Positions 22,863-33,631 of a stretch of 64,000 nucleotides of DNA are shown here, piece by piece. Within the stretch, counting starts at the first letter, position 1. The number at the start of each line of letters is the position of its first letter. The DNA lies in contig JAKUDP010000003.1 of the NCBI GenBank assembly GCA_022570795.1, forward strand, positions 1,984,001-2,048,000, written 5' to 3'. The notes under the pieces are model-generated. The model was not told the origin of the DNA and ran no database searches. It worked only from the letters and a program-made list of their open reading frames with translations. Origin of the DNA: Sphaerulina vaccinii (taxonomy: Eukaryota; Ascomycota; Dothideomycetes; Mycosphaerellales; Mycosphaerellaceae). The position numbers were made by a program, and so were the translations under genes.

Positions 22863-23974
22863 CTAGTTCCCGTCTTCCCGCAGCCAACAGCATATCAAAT
22901 CTACGCACTTGTGGCATTGTATCCGATCGTCGCAAATAGCTATCCAGCCGCTGAAATTAGTTCGTGGAGATGTGAAGTTGTTCACGATGAACGTCTCGGA
23001 CAAATCTGGCACTGGCTTCTCACCACCCGTCATCTGAAGATCATCCATCAGGCGAAATGCGAAGTCCACAGTGCGCCTAATCAATGTCTGGTTCCAGTTG
23101 TTGGCAGGGCCTGTTTCGACAGTGATTGCTGGGACACCTGCCTGGACCCAGGTGGTCTCGATGGAGCCTGGCTCACCAGGATCGATCTTTATCTGTACGG
23201 TTGTCAGTCTCTCGATCACGGAGCGTCCTGTATTGGCACTTCAACCTACCATATCAGGCTGGAGCAATTCCGCCATGCGCTGTACACCTTCAGCCGCATA
23301 ATCGGCATATGCCCAGAGCGGTCCTATGGATCCAGTCGACAGCGTGTCTGGTAGGAAGTCAGTCACCACTGCAGCTTAGCAAAAGCATGATTGAGCCTAC
23401 GGAAGTCCACGGCAACATCAACATTCGAGGTGTTCCCCCAGATGTCATTCCAAATGGCCGAGGTATAAGACTGAATCAGACTGCCACCATCTTCGATACT
23501 GCGTCCTGGAAAGTTGCGATTGAGATCGACGAAGAAACCATTGGACGAACTGGTGAAGAAGTTGCGCTGGTTCAAGAAGTTGCCCTGAGAGTTCTGGGTC
23601 GGCAGACCGATAACTGTGCCATTGAAGTCGCCAGCGGCCACCGTGTCGTTGAGCTGCCTGAATATGGTCTGGACGATAGCCACTGGATTCAACTCGTCGC
23701 CATGTATCGAAGCAGAGAGGGACAATTTGCGGCCAGTCTCCAGCGACTCCTCTGTACCTCGTGCCACGAAGATCGGCAAGAAATAGGTCAAGCCACCTTG
23801 TCCAGCAGCTGGCGACAGCCAGAATCGAGAGACTGTATTGCTCGGTACATCATTGACGTCCAAAGACGAGATGATAGGGTATCCTTGGAACCTGTCTCCG
23901 GTGTAGACTGTTGCTGCTGACGCTCCGGAGGTTAGCACACCCAACAGTGCTATCGATCTAGTGGTTGCTTTCAT
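22863..23974 (-). CDS. Secreted AstE/AspA-like zinc hydrolase (M14 superfamily)
   Basis: Succinylglutamate desuccinylase/aspartoacylase-type metallohydrolase. Exons 23974-23401, 23347-23250 and 23192-22863 give 333 residues. The start MKATTRSIALLGVLTSGASA is a clear signal peptide and was preferred over an upstream in-frame Met at 24073. Zinc-site motifs: IHGDELNP (His and Glu) and, across the first intron junction, DFHTLSTG (His). LPTQNSQGN and LNRNFPG are family-like, and a Glu follows in GVPAITVETGPANN. The C-terminus stops soon after TNFSGW and lacks the usual beta-rich end domain, so it is short, or its last exon is not recognisable. The stop lies only 74 bases from the PKS stop, convergent. 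Its role in the metabolite locus is unknown. Confidence 0.8.
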
Positions 23975-24594
23975 GGTTGAAGGTCTGTCAAAGTAGCCAC
24001 AAGAGGTAGGGATTGTCAATCTGTTGCAGTTCGGCCAACATGGATCAATGCAACGCCATATATGCAGGCACAATCGTGTGGCAAGCTAACAAACTAGACT
24101 AGCCAAGCTGATAACATCAGAGACGTTTCCTAGGTGGGAAGTCCATAAGGAAAGCCAAGGATCCTACTCGGATTCGTTCCTCTGGTCCTCACTTCACATC
24201 ACATCAGACTTTGCACGTCACGTATAGCATTCGATCAGGCTCAACTTACAGCATTGCTGGTGAGCAGAGAGATCCTCGCGGGCACTCATGGCCAACAAGG
24301 ATCCTGGTCGGTGAATCACGAACTTCGCATATCGCATTTAGGGCCAAGCATCGCGGATACCTGCCAAGTCGAGGATGCTCGCCAAGTTATTTCGCTATAG
24401 CCCTCCACTTGCCTAAGCCGACTGTGGGATCACTAATACTATCGCCAAGCTAGAACAGACCTCCGCTGAAAGCATCTGCAGCAAGATACGACGTTGAAGC
24501 GATGCAACGGTACTTTGTACAAAGGATATGAGCACTCTAGCTCGGAACCTGACCACCTTTGCTGAAGAAGATATCAACGACCCTTTACTGCAAA
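23975..24594. other. Divergent promoter region between two M14-type hydrolases
   Basis: 620 bases upstream of both secreted hydrolase genes. No coding signal or clear repeat seen. Confidence 0.55.
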
Positions 24595-26334
24595 ATGCAT
24601 CCAGTCCTTTCGTGGTCTTTAGTCCTTGGCCTCGCACAAGCAACGCAGTACGGCAGCAACCATGTCTCTGTTCGAAAAGATTCGCCTCAAGTTGCAGCCA
24701 ACTTTCCAGATCCCGGCGTGGAACTACTCTCTCCGGCATTCTTGCTCAACGACAGTATTCCAGCCGCATTTGCGATTGGCACAGTTGGCCCAACCAGCGA
24801 TGCCCAGCAGGACTTCTTCATTCGATCTCTGGCAGATAGCAACGAGTGGCTGAGCTATCACCCGGCGACCTACCAGAGTGAAGAAGGTCGGTCGTTTCCT
24901 TACGTCTTCCTCACGACCAGCCTAGCGAACAATGCTTCAGCGTCCGAGGACAAAGTCAGAATATGGATCCAAGGAGCAGTGCACGGCAATGAACCAGCTG
25001 GAGACCAAGCAGTGCTGGCTTTTCTAGGCAAATTGAATGCAAATCAAACATGGAGATCAAAAGTCCTGGAGAAGGCCGACATAATGATTCTTCCACGCTA
25101 CAATCCAGATGGCGTAGCTTACTTCCAACGAACACTGGCGACGAATTACGACCCTAATCGGGACCATACCAAACTTGCTAGACAACAGACACGAGACATC
25201 AAGAAGACGTTCTCCGATTTCGCTCCACATGTTGCTATTGATATGCACGAATATACCGCTGGAGCTCTCTGCGGAGGCCGCTATGTCCCAGGCGCCGATG
25301 CGCTATTCAGTGCAGCCAAGAACCTCAACATCAATGCTGGGATACGACAATTGTCAGAAGAGCTTTTCGCTCCAGCCATTGGTGCTCATCTCGAAGCTGG
25401 CGGGTTCAGATGGGAGCCATATGTGACTGGCTCGACTAGTACCAACCCCAACTCTACAGTAACATACTTAGAAGCTGGAAGTGATGCCAAGATCGGTAGA
25501 AATGCTCTTGGCCTTACGCAAGCCATTGTATTCCTGTTCGAAATGCGAGGCATTGGGATTGCGGATCAGCATTTTGCTCGGAGGACGGCTACTGGACTTG
25601 CTATGATTGAAGCTACTGTTCAGACAGCAGTCGACAATGCTGTGCAAGTTCGAGAAGTTGTGGAAGGTAAGCAGTAGACACCCAAGGCATCCCCTTCTCT
25701 CACTGCGTGAGCCTGCTAAGGCAACAAGCTGAAAGACAGGCCTGCCTGAGACATATTTGAATCTTTAGAGATATTTGCTAACCTTCTGATTACTACATTC
25801 ACAGGAGGAATTACCGAGTTCGTCGACAATTCCGCAGATATCGTGGTCACAGACTACAGCAACAACTACACGAGGAACTGGACGTTTATTGAACATGATA
25901 GTGGCGATTTGGTACAAGTCCCCGTCAACTTCTTCAGCACGACACCAGTCATTGCCAACCTCACACAATTGCGACCTGAAGCATACTTGATTCCACGAGG
26001 CTGGTCAGACCTAGCTGACCGCTTACGTATCTCTGGGTTAGAGGTCGAAACGCTACAGCACACTTATCGTGGATCTGTGGAGGCTCTTACCATTGAGAGC
26101 TCGTCCTTTGATCGATCTTACTACGAAGGTACGGTTCTAGCTACTGTGACTACAAACTCAACGATGAAGGAGGTTGAGGTACCGCCTGGAAGCTTCTGGG
26201 TTAGTACGAGGCAGAAGAACGCTGCTTTGGCTTTTGTGGCGCTGGAGCCTGAGAATATTGATTCATATGTCAGCTTCAATATTGTGCCTATGGATGTTGG
26301 GGACGAGTATCCGGTTTATCGTGTCTTGGGATAG
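24595..26334 (+). CDS. Secreted M14-family zinc carboxypeptidase-like protein
   Basis: Probable extracellular metallocarboxypeptidase. Exons 24595-25666 and 25805-26334 give 533 residues. The start [16 protein letters not shown] reads as a signal peptide and was chosen over an in-frame Met at 24559. Zinc-binding features: [13 protein letters not shown] (HxxE, His and Glu), then [13 protein letters not shown], and the third ligand in [11 protein letters not shown] likely catalytic Glu is in FLFEMRGIG. The region after about residue 360 is beta-rich and family-specific. Asn-X-Ser/Thr sites are frequent, as in a secreted glycoprotein. The only intron (138 bp) interrupts the codon after VREVVE and looks like a degenerate introner-like element. 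It is divergent from the AstE-like gene. Confidence 0.85.
25667..25804 (+). mobile_element. Degenerate introner-like intron in the M14 carboxypeptidase gene
   Basis: 138 bp, GTAAGC...TTCACAG. Its 3' part (TTAGAGATATTTGCTAACCT, then TCTGATTACTACATTCACAG) parallels the ILE 3' block (CAGAGATACTTGCTAACCCT, then TCTACCTACTACTTTTAG). The 5' end (GTAAGCAGTAG) also resembles it, but the middle has diverged. Confidence 0.6.
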
Positions 26335-26909
26335 AAGGTGGTCCGGGCGTTAGGGCGATTGAGAGGTGGTGATCGAACAGCACACTCTGGAGCACTATCT
26401 GCACATTGAGCTGCAGTAGCTCTCTGGAGCCTGCACAACCAGGCTCTTTGGTGCGATGAGCGGAAAATTTGGCAGCGGTACTTGTTAACAGACAGACTAC
26501 ACTTTCGACGTGGACTCAGGTCACTTCGACAGAGGTCTCGATGAGTACTTGGCTGTGTTGCAAACAGCCACCGAGGCTTTTGAAGACGCTGGTGAGTGTG
26601 AAGTGGCATAATAAGCGGAAGAGCTACTAGATGTGCCACAGTGTCACAATGGACTTCAGGTCGGTTTCGCCGAACATGCCCAACTGCAGTTCTGCCATGT
26701 GCAAATACAGTTTGTGTTTAATCTCCGTGGCATGTGTGTGCGCATGGATATGCTTGCAATGCTAATCGAGATACAAAGCTTACACGAACCGTTCAGTACT
26801 GCACCGCAGCGTGTTCATCCTCTCATCATCATGTCTGCAGTATGCTAACGAGCGTCCAAGTAGCGACAAGGCCATGAATCTGGCTCCCAGCTTGCAAAGC
26901 AATCCCGTC
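26335..26909. other. Intergenic region M14 - SGNH hydrolase
   Basis: 575 bases, same-strand neighbours on both sides. No gene recognised. Confidence 0.55.
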
Positions 26910-28754
26910 ATGGCATACCTGTTTCTGGTCCTTCTAAGCATATGTCACTACACAACAGCATACGCGATAGCACAACAACAAGACAGCATAAGCAACCCTT
27001 TACGGGTCCTAGTCGTCGGCGATAGCATAACGCACTGCAACGAAGGCGACTACACCTGGCGCTATCGCATATGGCAATGGTTCAAAGATCAAGATGTCTC
27101 AGTCGACTTCGTTGGTCCTTATGTCGGTACTGCAGAACCAGACCTTCCAGCACCGCCTCAACGACCACATCTTTATGGAACACCGAAAGAAACGCCGCCG
27201 ATGAGAGTCAATGGGAAATATGGTGCTGATTTTCCTGAGAGGTAGCTGAAACTTCCGCTCTGATGATTGCAATGTTCAATGCTGATGATATGGATTTTGT
27301 GTAGTAATCACTTCGCGATAAGTGGTCGTGCAGCCGCACAAGTAAAAGACACAATCCAGGCTGTTTCAGCAGAGTACTCTCCAGATCTTGTACTCGTCCT
27401 GTTGGGATTCAACGACCTTGCATTTGCTTATGGAAATGTAACGCAGACGCTCGATAATGTCCACGCTCTGATCAACAATTCTCGAAATGCTCATCCGGAG
27501 ACGGCGTTTGTGGTCGGGAATGTTGTGCAAAGAACATGGGCTGGCTCTGCAGATCTGGTCAGGTTCACGGATGAGTATAATGCATTGCTGAGAGAGCAGG
27601 CGACTAGTTGGAGTTTGCCAAATAGTCCAGTATGTGGACTTTCGACAGCTTTCGGACGATGAGATAGCTGACAGTTGGCGCTATTAGGTCGTATCTGCTC
27701 CTGTACGAGAAGAGTATGACTGTGGACCACAGTACCCAGATGTCGCAGTGGACGGCAAAGGTTGTCCAGCTGCTCACGACGGACTCCACCCAAGTGAGCT
27801 TGGCGAGTATCAGGTACTTCATCTCTCTTGCTGCGACCTGAAACTGTTGCTGACGTCCATCAAGATAGCAAGAGCGTTTTCGCGTGCACTAGTCAGTGGA
27901 CTTGACATCGGGAAGAAACCGCTCGAGGTGCCAACAACGATTCCGCCACGGCCTTTACCGGCTCCTGATGGCTTCGAGATGTATCCATCACCACTCGGGG
28001 TCACAGCAATATGGGATAAGAGTAAGCTTCGCAGAGCTTAACCTGGGTGCTTCGCAGCAGCTGACGACGTACAGCCTTCGGAGCCTACACTTATGATACT
28101 GAGTATCGTATCAACAATGGATCAACGAACCCCGATCTGAAGTTTTCGCCCACAAACGTTCGTGCAAATCGCTGGGACACGCGGTGGGCTTTAGATGGCG
28201 AAACGTAAGGTTTAGCGGTAGTCTCTGACTAGTCATACAAAGGCTGACAGTGATGTAGGTATGAGCTCCGTGTTCGTCCCATCGCAGGCAACAGGAAAGG
28301 CGAATGGACAGATTGGCAATCCGCAAAGGCCACCCCAAATCTTCCAGCTCCACCAGAAGATGTGACTGTTCAGGCTACCGCAACCGGCGTGAACATCAAC
28401 TGGACCATACCAATCTTCAACTACTCGGGCAACTTCTTCAACATCTACTACTGGGACGTCGATGTCAATTGCACCAATATGCTTATCGCACCAACAGCCG
28501 GTTTCGAAGGTTCTTCAGGCCATATCGACGATCTGATAGTGGGCCATCAATACAACCTCGCCATCGAAGCCTGGAACGACGAAGGTCCTGGAATACCGAA
28601 GAAGGCCGGATCTGTCGTCGTGGGTCGCATAGACTCCGTGCCTGTGCCGCGAGATAGTCAATGTCCACCGAAGGACGTAGGTACACCTCCAGCTACAGAT
28701 CCCATCAGTTCGGATGACCCGAAACCTCCTCCGAAGAGTGGTCGTCGCAGATGA
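26910..28754 (+). CDS. Secreted SGNH-type hydrolase with C-terminal fibronectin-III-like region
   Basis: Probable extracellular esterase or carbohydrate esterase. Six exons (26910-27241, 27305-27629, 27688-27813, 27865-28021, 28075-28204, 28259-28754; introns 51-63 bp) encode 521 residues. MAYLFLVLLSICHYTTAYA is a signal peptide. SGNH blocks: block I VVGDSITHC (Ser nucleophile), the block II Gly region around SGRAAAQ, block III LLGFNDLAF (Asn) and block V DGLHPSELGEYQ (Asp and His). From about residue 340 a beta-sandwich-like segment follows (RWDTRWALDGETYELRVRP, then LPAPPEDVTVQATATGVNIN and WNDEGPGIPKK), as in fibronectin type III. The tail is Pro/Lys/Arg-rich. The esterase fold is firm; the substrate is unknown. 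Confidence 0.85.
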
Positions 28755-28830
28755 GAGATAGCAGAGGGGCCCTTTTTGGCTTCTTTCCACACCTTTGTCC
28801 ATTATCCATCAGATCGCAGATGAGATACCA

Positions 28831-29565
28831 TCACTTTCCAGCTTCTTCACTCAGATCCCTTCTCAGCTTCTTCAACTTTTGCTGCTTGGCAACTAAGGCA
28901 TGATGAGCGGGCATTCGCCCATAGACTTCTCCCAGAGGATCATAGACTTCTCCTAGGTTCGGATTCTCCTCTCGACGAAAGTTCCCTTTCTGCATGTACA
29001 TCGGCACACCATACGGAATATCTCTTTCTACCTGGACCTCGATACGCAGAACTGCAACTCGGCGAGCGTCTTCGCTAAAGAGTTCGATGCTCCGCCAAGA
29101 AGACTCTGGTTTAGCAAATGTCTTGGTCTGCTGAAGACTCATGTCGTAGCCACGAGGCCAAAGATGGGGCGAGTGCGAAGGAAGCCTGTCGAGAAAGATC
29201 TCCTCGAACGCTTCCTCGGTGTTTGAGTTTTGATATATATCAGTCCGGTAAGACGAGAATTGCAAGCCCACGTAGCTAAATAGCCACTCCAGTGGTATCA
29301 TTATTGGTCAGTTTCTGTGCTCCAACTCGCATGACCTGCACTCCATCCACTGACGTAGCTCTTTCGATAATCTTAAAACGTCTGCGAAAGTAGAATTCAG
29401 GCGCCGCAGTACGAATAGCTGCTGAGCCACGGGGAAGTGCTGGAGCCACCAGCTGGGGCGGTCATCAAGGCCTCGTGGTGAAGGACATCGTCGTGCGAGC
29501 TGAAATAGTATTCGCTCTAGCAGCTCCGGAATGGCAGAAGTGCGCTGTGCTGCGGTAGCGGCCAT
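28831..29565 (-). CDS. F-box-like protein, frame interrupted by one TGA
   Basis: The N-terminus (TSAIPELLERILFQLARRCP, then QLFVLRRLNSTFADVLRLSK) resembles an F-box, the SKP1-binding motif of SCF ubiquitin ligases, in the style of the many short F-box proteins of Dothideomycetes. The frame meets TGA at 29308-29310 but continues in the same frame with IPLEWLFSYVGLQF to 28831. A 51-bp intron 29326-29276 (GTTGGA...TTTAG) would remove the stop and keep the phase, giving 227 residues. The donor is weak, so a pseudogene remains possible. The C-terminal half has no recognised domain and ends in a Lys-rich helix. Confidence 0.6.
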
Positions 29566-29744
29566 AGTAGGCGACTTTGCGATGAGTGTCGAAGGAGAGT
29601 TGCTGAGCGGTGTACACAGTGTTTGAAGCTTTTGAAGTACTCAGCAAGCAGGTACCCATGACCAAGGTAGCTTCAAGAACTAGGTCTCCTGGCCGGTTGC
29701 CAACATCGAGACAAGCCTTGTTGACTTCGATAGAAGCCTCGTTC

Positions 29745-31446
29745 TCATGCCTCAACACAATCCCAGCTGCCAGGAAGTGATGCATCACCACTGACATACT
29801 TGTTCGTGAGCGGCCACTTGCAATGCTCTTGTTGGAGCTGCACACCAGACGCAATAGTATCGTTGACGAACTTCGTGCCCAAAATGCTTTGAGGCGCATG
29901 TCCTCGTTCGAGCCAGTCAACAAGTGCCGCAAGCACATTGCCATTCGGTTCGAACTCGATACCAGCAGCGCTCTTGCCACCTTGTTGTCCTATGACCCAA
30001 GCGCCTGGACCGCTGCTACAGTGTCCCATACCAGCAACGCGGAAGTAGCGTGTCCACTCGTCCATCTCAGCATAAGACTGTCCAGTACTGTTTCTGATGC
30101 GCTCGTAGAATCGTGGTGTGTTGTAGTTGGTGATCTGCTGGTCTTGTAGGCCATGGAACATGAGCAGCTTGCCACCACGCTTGCGAAACGCATGTAGATC
30201 AGCTGGCCACGTTCTGATATCGGCTGGGTTCTTGGCTTCAGCGACTGCCGCATCTTCTGTCGTGTAGCTGTATGGATCCCAGCTTGCGTTGTTATAGATC
30301 ACATATTTGAACCAGTCTGAAGAGTACGGAAATGGCACTCCAGCAAGAAGACCTGTTGTTGCTGTGACTTCAATGCCGGGTTGCATGCCTGGGAAGATCA
30401 ATGTGCCGTTGGGATATGTGTAGTCGCTGTAGATCTTGCGTACAGCTTCGACTTGCTCTTCATCGAGACAGTCTACTGGACGCGAAATCGAACACGCGAG
30501 AGGTGCGGGATCAAAGTTGCACAGAATAGGGTCTTCAATTATGCCATCGTGGACGCCATCCAGGTTATCGCATTGGCGAAGTACTTCGTCGTGGATCCAG
30601 GTCTTCCAGGATTCGGGACTGACATATCCTGCTGAAGTGTTCAGCGGAAAGCTCGCCCTCCAGGAGTACAGATTGTTGAAGTCCACGGCGGGCGCACCGG
30701 CCAGTACGGCATCAAAGTCATCTGGGTACTTATCGGCGGCATCGATGCCTTGCCTGCCTCCAAGCGAGCAACCAAGGTAGTACGAACTGGTGTGAGAGTG
30801 CCGATAGAACTGTTGCGTGAGCTTCTTTCCTAAAGCCACAGTAGTATGTAGACTACATTGCGATCAGCGGAGAGTGCTCAGATGCTGTGAAGGAAGACAT
30901 ACGAGCGATGAGCATAGTCAACTACGACGTCTTCGTTGTCGAGAGCTGTGACAAGAGTGGTGCCATTATGACCGTTGTTCGCTCCGGCAGTCACGAAGCC
31001 ATTCTGGACTCCATATGCGAGGTCTTCATATCTGACGCCTAGCACGAACTGTTAACATGCTCACCTTGTCAAGTTTCACTTGATCAGCCTCTCTGATACG
31101 CACATCCATCTATACCACCATTGCCGACTGTCAGGAGTCGTCCAGTCCATACTTCTGGCAACCACAGCTCGAAGGTGATGCTCGATCGGTTCGAGGTCGG
31201 TACTGATAGAGCTACTCTGCACGAGTCTTTGCTCACCACTTGGCTACTTCTGCTGCAACTGGCGGCATTGTCCGGGAATGTCAGGTTCGTGCCAGCCTTC
31301 ACGAACTCCAGGACTGTGCGGGTGGCATTCTTGATACAGCTCTCGGGCTGGAAAGAAAGGCAGCGCGCTTGGAAGTCTTCATCATGTAGGCGAGCCTGTG
31401 CCGCAGACCAGAGGCACAGAAGGAGGAAGATAAGGCTGGCCAGCAT
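29745..31446 (-). CDS. Tannase / feruloyl esterase family protein
   Basis: Secreted serine esterase that cleaves feruloyl or galloyl esters from plant material. Exons 31446-31100, 31031-30903 and 30852-29745 give 527 residues. MLASLIFLLLCLWSAAQA is the signal peptide; a longer in-frame start at 31557 was rejected as it buries it. The nucleophile motif GCSLGGRQG and downstream QEHCKWP (catalytic His next to Cys) are typical of the family's Cys-Ser/His-Cys arrangement. GNGGIDGC, NNGHNG and DYAHRS are also family blocks, as are ADKYPDDFDAVLAGAPAVDF and FHGLQDQQI. Intron 1 uses the CAG at 31034-31032, the only acceptor restoring the frame. It sits in a run of secreted hydrolases. Confidence 0.92.
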
Positions 31447-31888
31447 TAGAACGCGTCGAGAATGTCTTGAGCATTGCGAGACTGAATCTGGCGTCAGTCC
31501 TCTTGACATGAAGAGAGGAGTAACACTAGCACCTCGCCAAGTGCCTAAGTCGATCAATCCTGCATGTGGTCAACAACGCTGGCAGGGAATCCTTCGCGAG
31601 GAGGCCTGCATGCTACCCGAGGTCAGTCGGGAGAACATCTGCACGAATCGGCGACTGCAACTGTCGAGATGCTGATGTCGTAACAGAGCAGCCTTCGGTT
31701 CTGTGATGAGGAGACTGATGTTTCATGTCAACAGGAGGGAGTAGAGATGGAAAGTAAGTTCGATGGGTGACTTCGGTGCACCGCCAAGCAAGAGCGGGTC
31801 AAAGCGGAAGGCAAATTCATAAGACGCGTTGATGATTCCAAGCGACGCGTACGAGAGGACAACAATATATTGTACATGCGAGCACAAG
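31447..31888. other. Intergenic region upstream of the tannase gene
   Basis: 440 bases, promoter side of both the tannase gene (minus) and the small coiled-coil ORF (plus). No gene or repeat seen. Confidence 0.5.
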
Positions 31889-32326
31889 ATGAGCAACATA
31901 GAATACTATCAAGAACAGATGAAGATGATGACGGAGGGCTGCACTAAGATGCTTGCCAAGATCAATGACAACTATATGAGCGGATTGGTCAGCTACGCGG
32001 AAACAATTAGACAAGAAGAGGAATGGATTATGTTGATGACTGGAGCTGTCGTGGTTCTCGCTGGGGCGATGTATGAGGAGATGAAAGAGGTTGAGAGAAA
32101 GGAGGAAGAGAAGCGCACACGTATGGAGGTTCAGAAGCAAGAGCGATTGCTGAGAATGAGGACGCGACATAGGATCAGACTGGAACGTATCCGGGATGGT
32201 GCACCTGGAAATCACTTTGCAGCACAAGCTATGTGCACGATTGAGAAGGCTAGATCTCGTCCGACGAGTCCTACAGTCGCCATATGCTCGAGAAAGCCCA
32301 GCGTCCGAAGAAGGTTGTTCACTTGA
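31889..32326 (+). CDS. Small charged coiled-coil protein, unknown function
   Basis: Not recognised. A 145-residue frame from ATG 31889 (an in-frame Met at 31829 is less likely) with strong coding character: Met/Glu/Lys/Arg-rich, a hydrophobic stretch MLMTGAVVVLAGAMY near residue 50, followed by a long amphipathic helix EEMKEVERKEEEKRTRMEVQ and a basic tail. The pattern suggests a single membrane-associated helix plus a coiled coil. No introns are needed. Confidence 0.5.
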   Translation: MSNIEYYQEQMKMMTEGCTKMLAKINDNYMSGLVSYAETIRQEEEWIMLMTGAVVVLAGAMYEEMKEVERKEEEKRTRMEVQKQERLLRMRTRHRIRLERIRDGAPGNHFAAQAMCTIEKARSRPTSPTVAICSRKPSVRRRLFT

Positions 32327-33262
32327 GGTCCTGGACTACTCGAGAAGTCCTATTTGCCGACCGGGGCCTATATTCACTCTCTGATCACTCTCATCAATGC
32401 GCTGGTTCCCGACCCCTGCAAGAATCGCCGATGTTGCTAATTTGGGGATTGATGTTCGATCAGCAGTTCTGCTGCACGAATGGTATCCTGGCCATTGGGT
32501 CCCGCAGTCAAGTCTCACTGCGCAAGCTCTTAAGGCTGAGCTGCACTATTTGGCAGTCTCTTTTAGTCACGACGTTGTACCAGCACCGAGCGACATCCCA
32601 ATTTCTCGAACAATGACATTCATTTGGTACGGCCTTCGGCAACACCCGTACAAGATATCATTGTGAGGCGGAACCACAACCCGACCATCCGACATGATCT
32701 GGGAAAAGGGGCCATACCAGGAGACGTCATCTTGCACACCACAGTTGAGGCTGTGTATGCAAGTCAATCGTCACATTCCTGTGGTGCACCGTTTGCATCA
32801 TAATCCTACTGACCACCACACGAGCTCTCTGTGCCCGTACCACGTCTCGCTCGGCCTTCGCCATACCTACCGACGGCAAGCGTTATTAGCATGGCTCGAC
32901 GCGTCCACGCCTAGCACTCAACGTTGTACCTCATTTGGAACGAGGAGCGAGGATCTCATCACAAGTAGGACCTTCCTTCGCCACATTCACTCAGTACCAA
33001 GAAGCAATAGAGACCAGAATGCACCTTCAGCTTTCGGGATGCTCCATAGACCAGATAACGTCTCTGGGCTGAGAACCACGTCTTCGCAAGGGGAAACATG
33101 GTATAGCATTCAGGAGATCTTGACTTCACTGATCTAGGTCAGATGCAATCAAAGGCAAGGAGTAATATATGAAAGCCTTTGGGCGACCAGACGCTCTCCA
33201 CTTGAGTGACTTCGCACATCATCCCAACGGACAGCTCTTTACCTTTCACCAAGCTCATCAAA
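32327..33262. other. Intergenic region with uncertain short frames
   Basis: Overlapping plus-strand frames of 60-147 codons occur (for example 32397-32666), but none has a motif or consistent splice sites. I see no supportable gene. Confidence 0.4.
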
Positions 33263-33631
33263 ATGCCCTTCTGGCACCAGAACCTCTCGCCCGTGGAGCG
33301 CAGACACAGACTACGTGTCCCTGCTTTCCACGTCGATTACCGGCAGACACCAGTACCTTACACTCCAGAAAGCCAGGATCCTGCAGAGAAAAGACGCAGC
33401 AAGCTGAAACCGGACTACTTCTGGGACGCGCCTTGTCCTGTCTGGAAACTGAAGACTTATCCCGAGACTCAGGCAACCGTGGCTGAAGAGGACCCTTTCT
33501 CTTGCTGGAGCACTCGAGAACCAGTCCAAGAACCCTCGGAGCAGGATATCGACGCCGAGGCAGAGCCTGAGCTACTCAGATTGAACTTCGAGTCGACCAT
33601 AACGTCTGAGTATAAGCGTCACTCTGCTTGA
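33263..33631 (+). CDS. Small hypothetical protein
   Basis: A 122-residue frame starting MPFWHQNLSPVERRHRLRVP, rich in Pro, Glu and Trp and acidic toward the end. Composition and codon use look coding (no stops, balanced amino acids), but I recognise no domain. An in-frame Met at 33206 would add 19 residues. Function unknown. Confidence 0.4.
   Translation: MPFWHQNLSPVERRHRLRVPAFHVDYRQTPVPYTPESQDPAEKRRSKLKPDYFWDAPCPVWKLKTYPETQATVAEEDPFSCWSTREPVQEPSEQDIDAEAEPELLRLNFESTITSEYKRHSA

Noticed and set aside
23126..23920. 264-codon plus-strand frame opposite the AstE-like gene
   Set aside because: The minus-strand gene has zinc motifs, a signal peptide and phase-consistent introns; this frame is its shadow.
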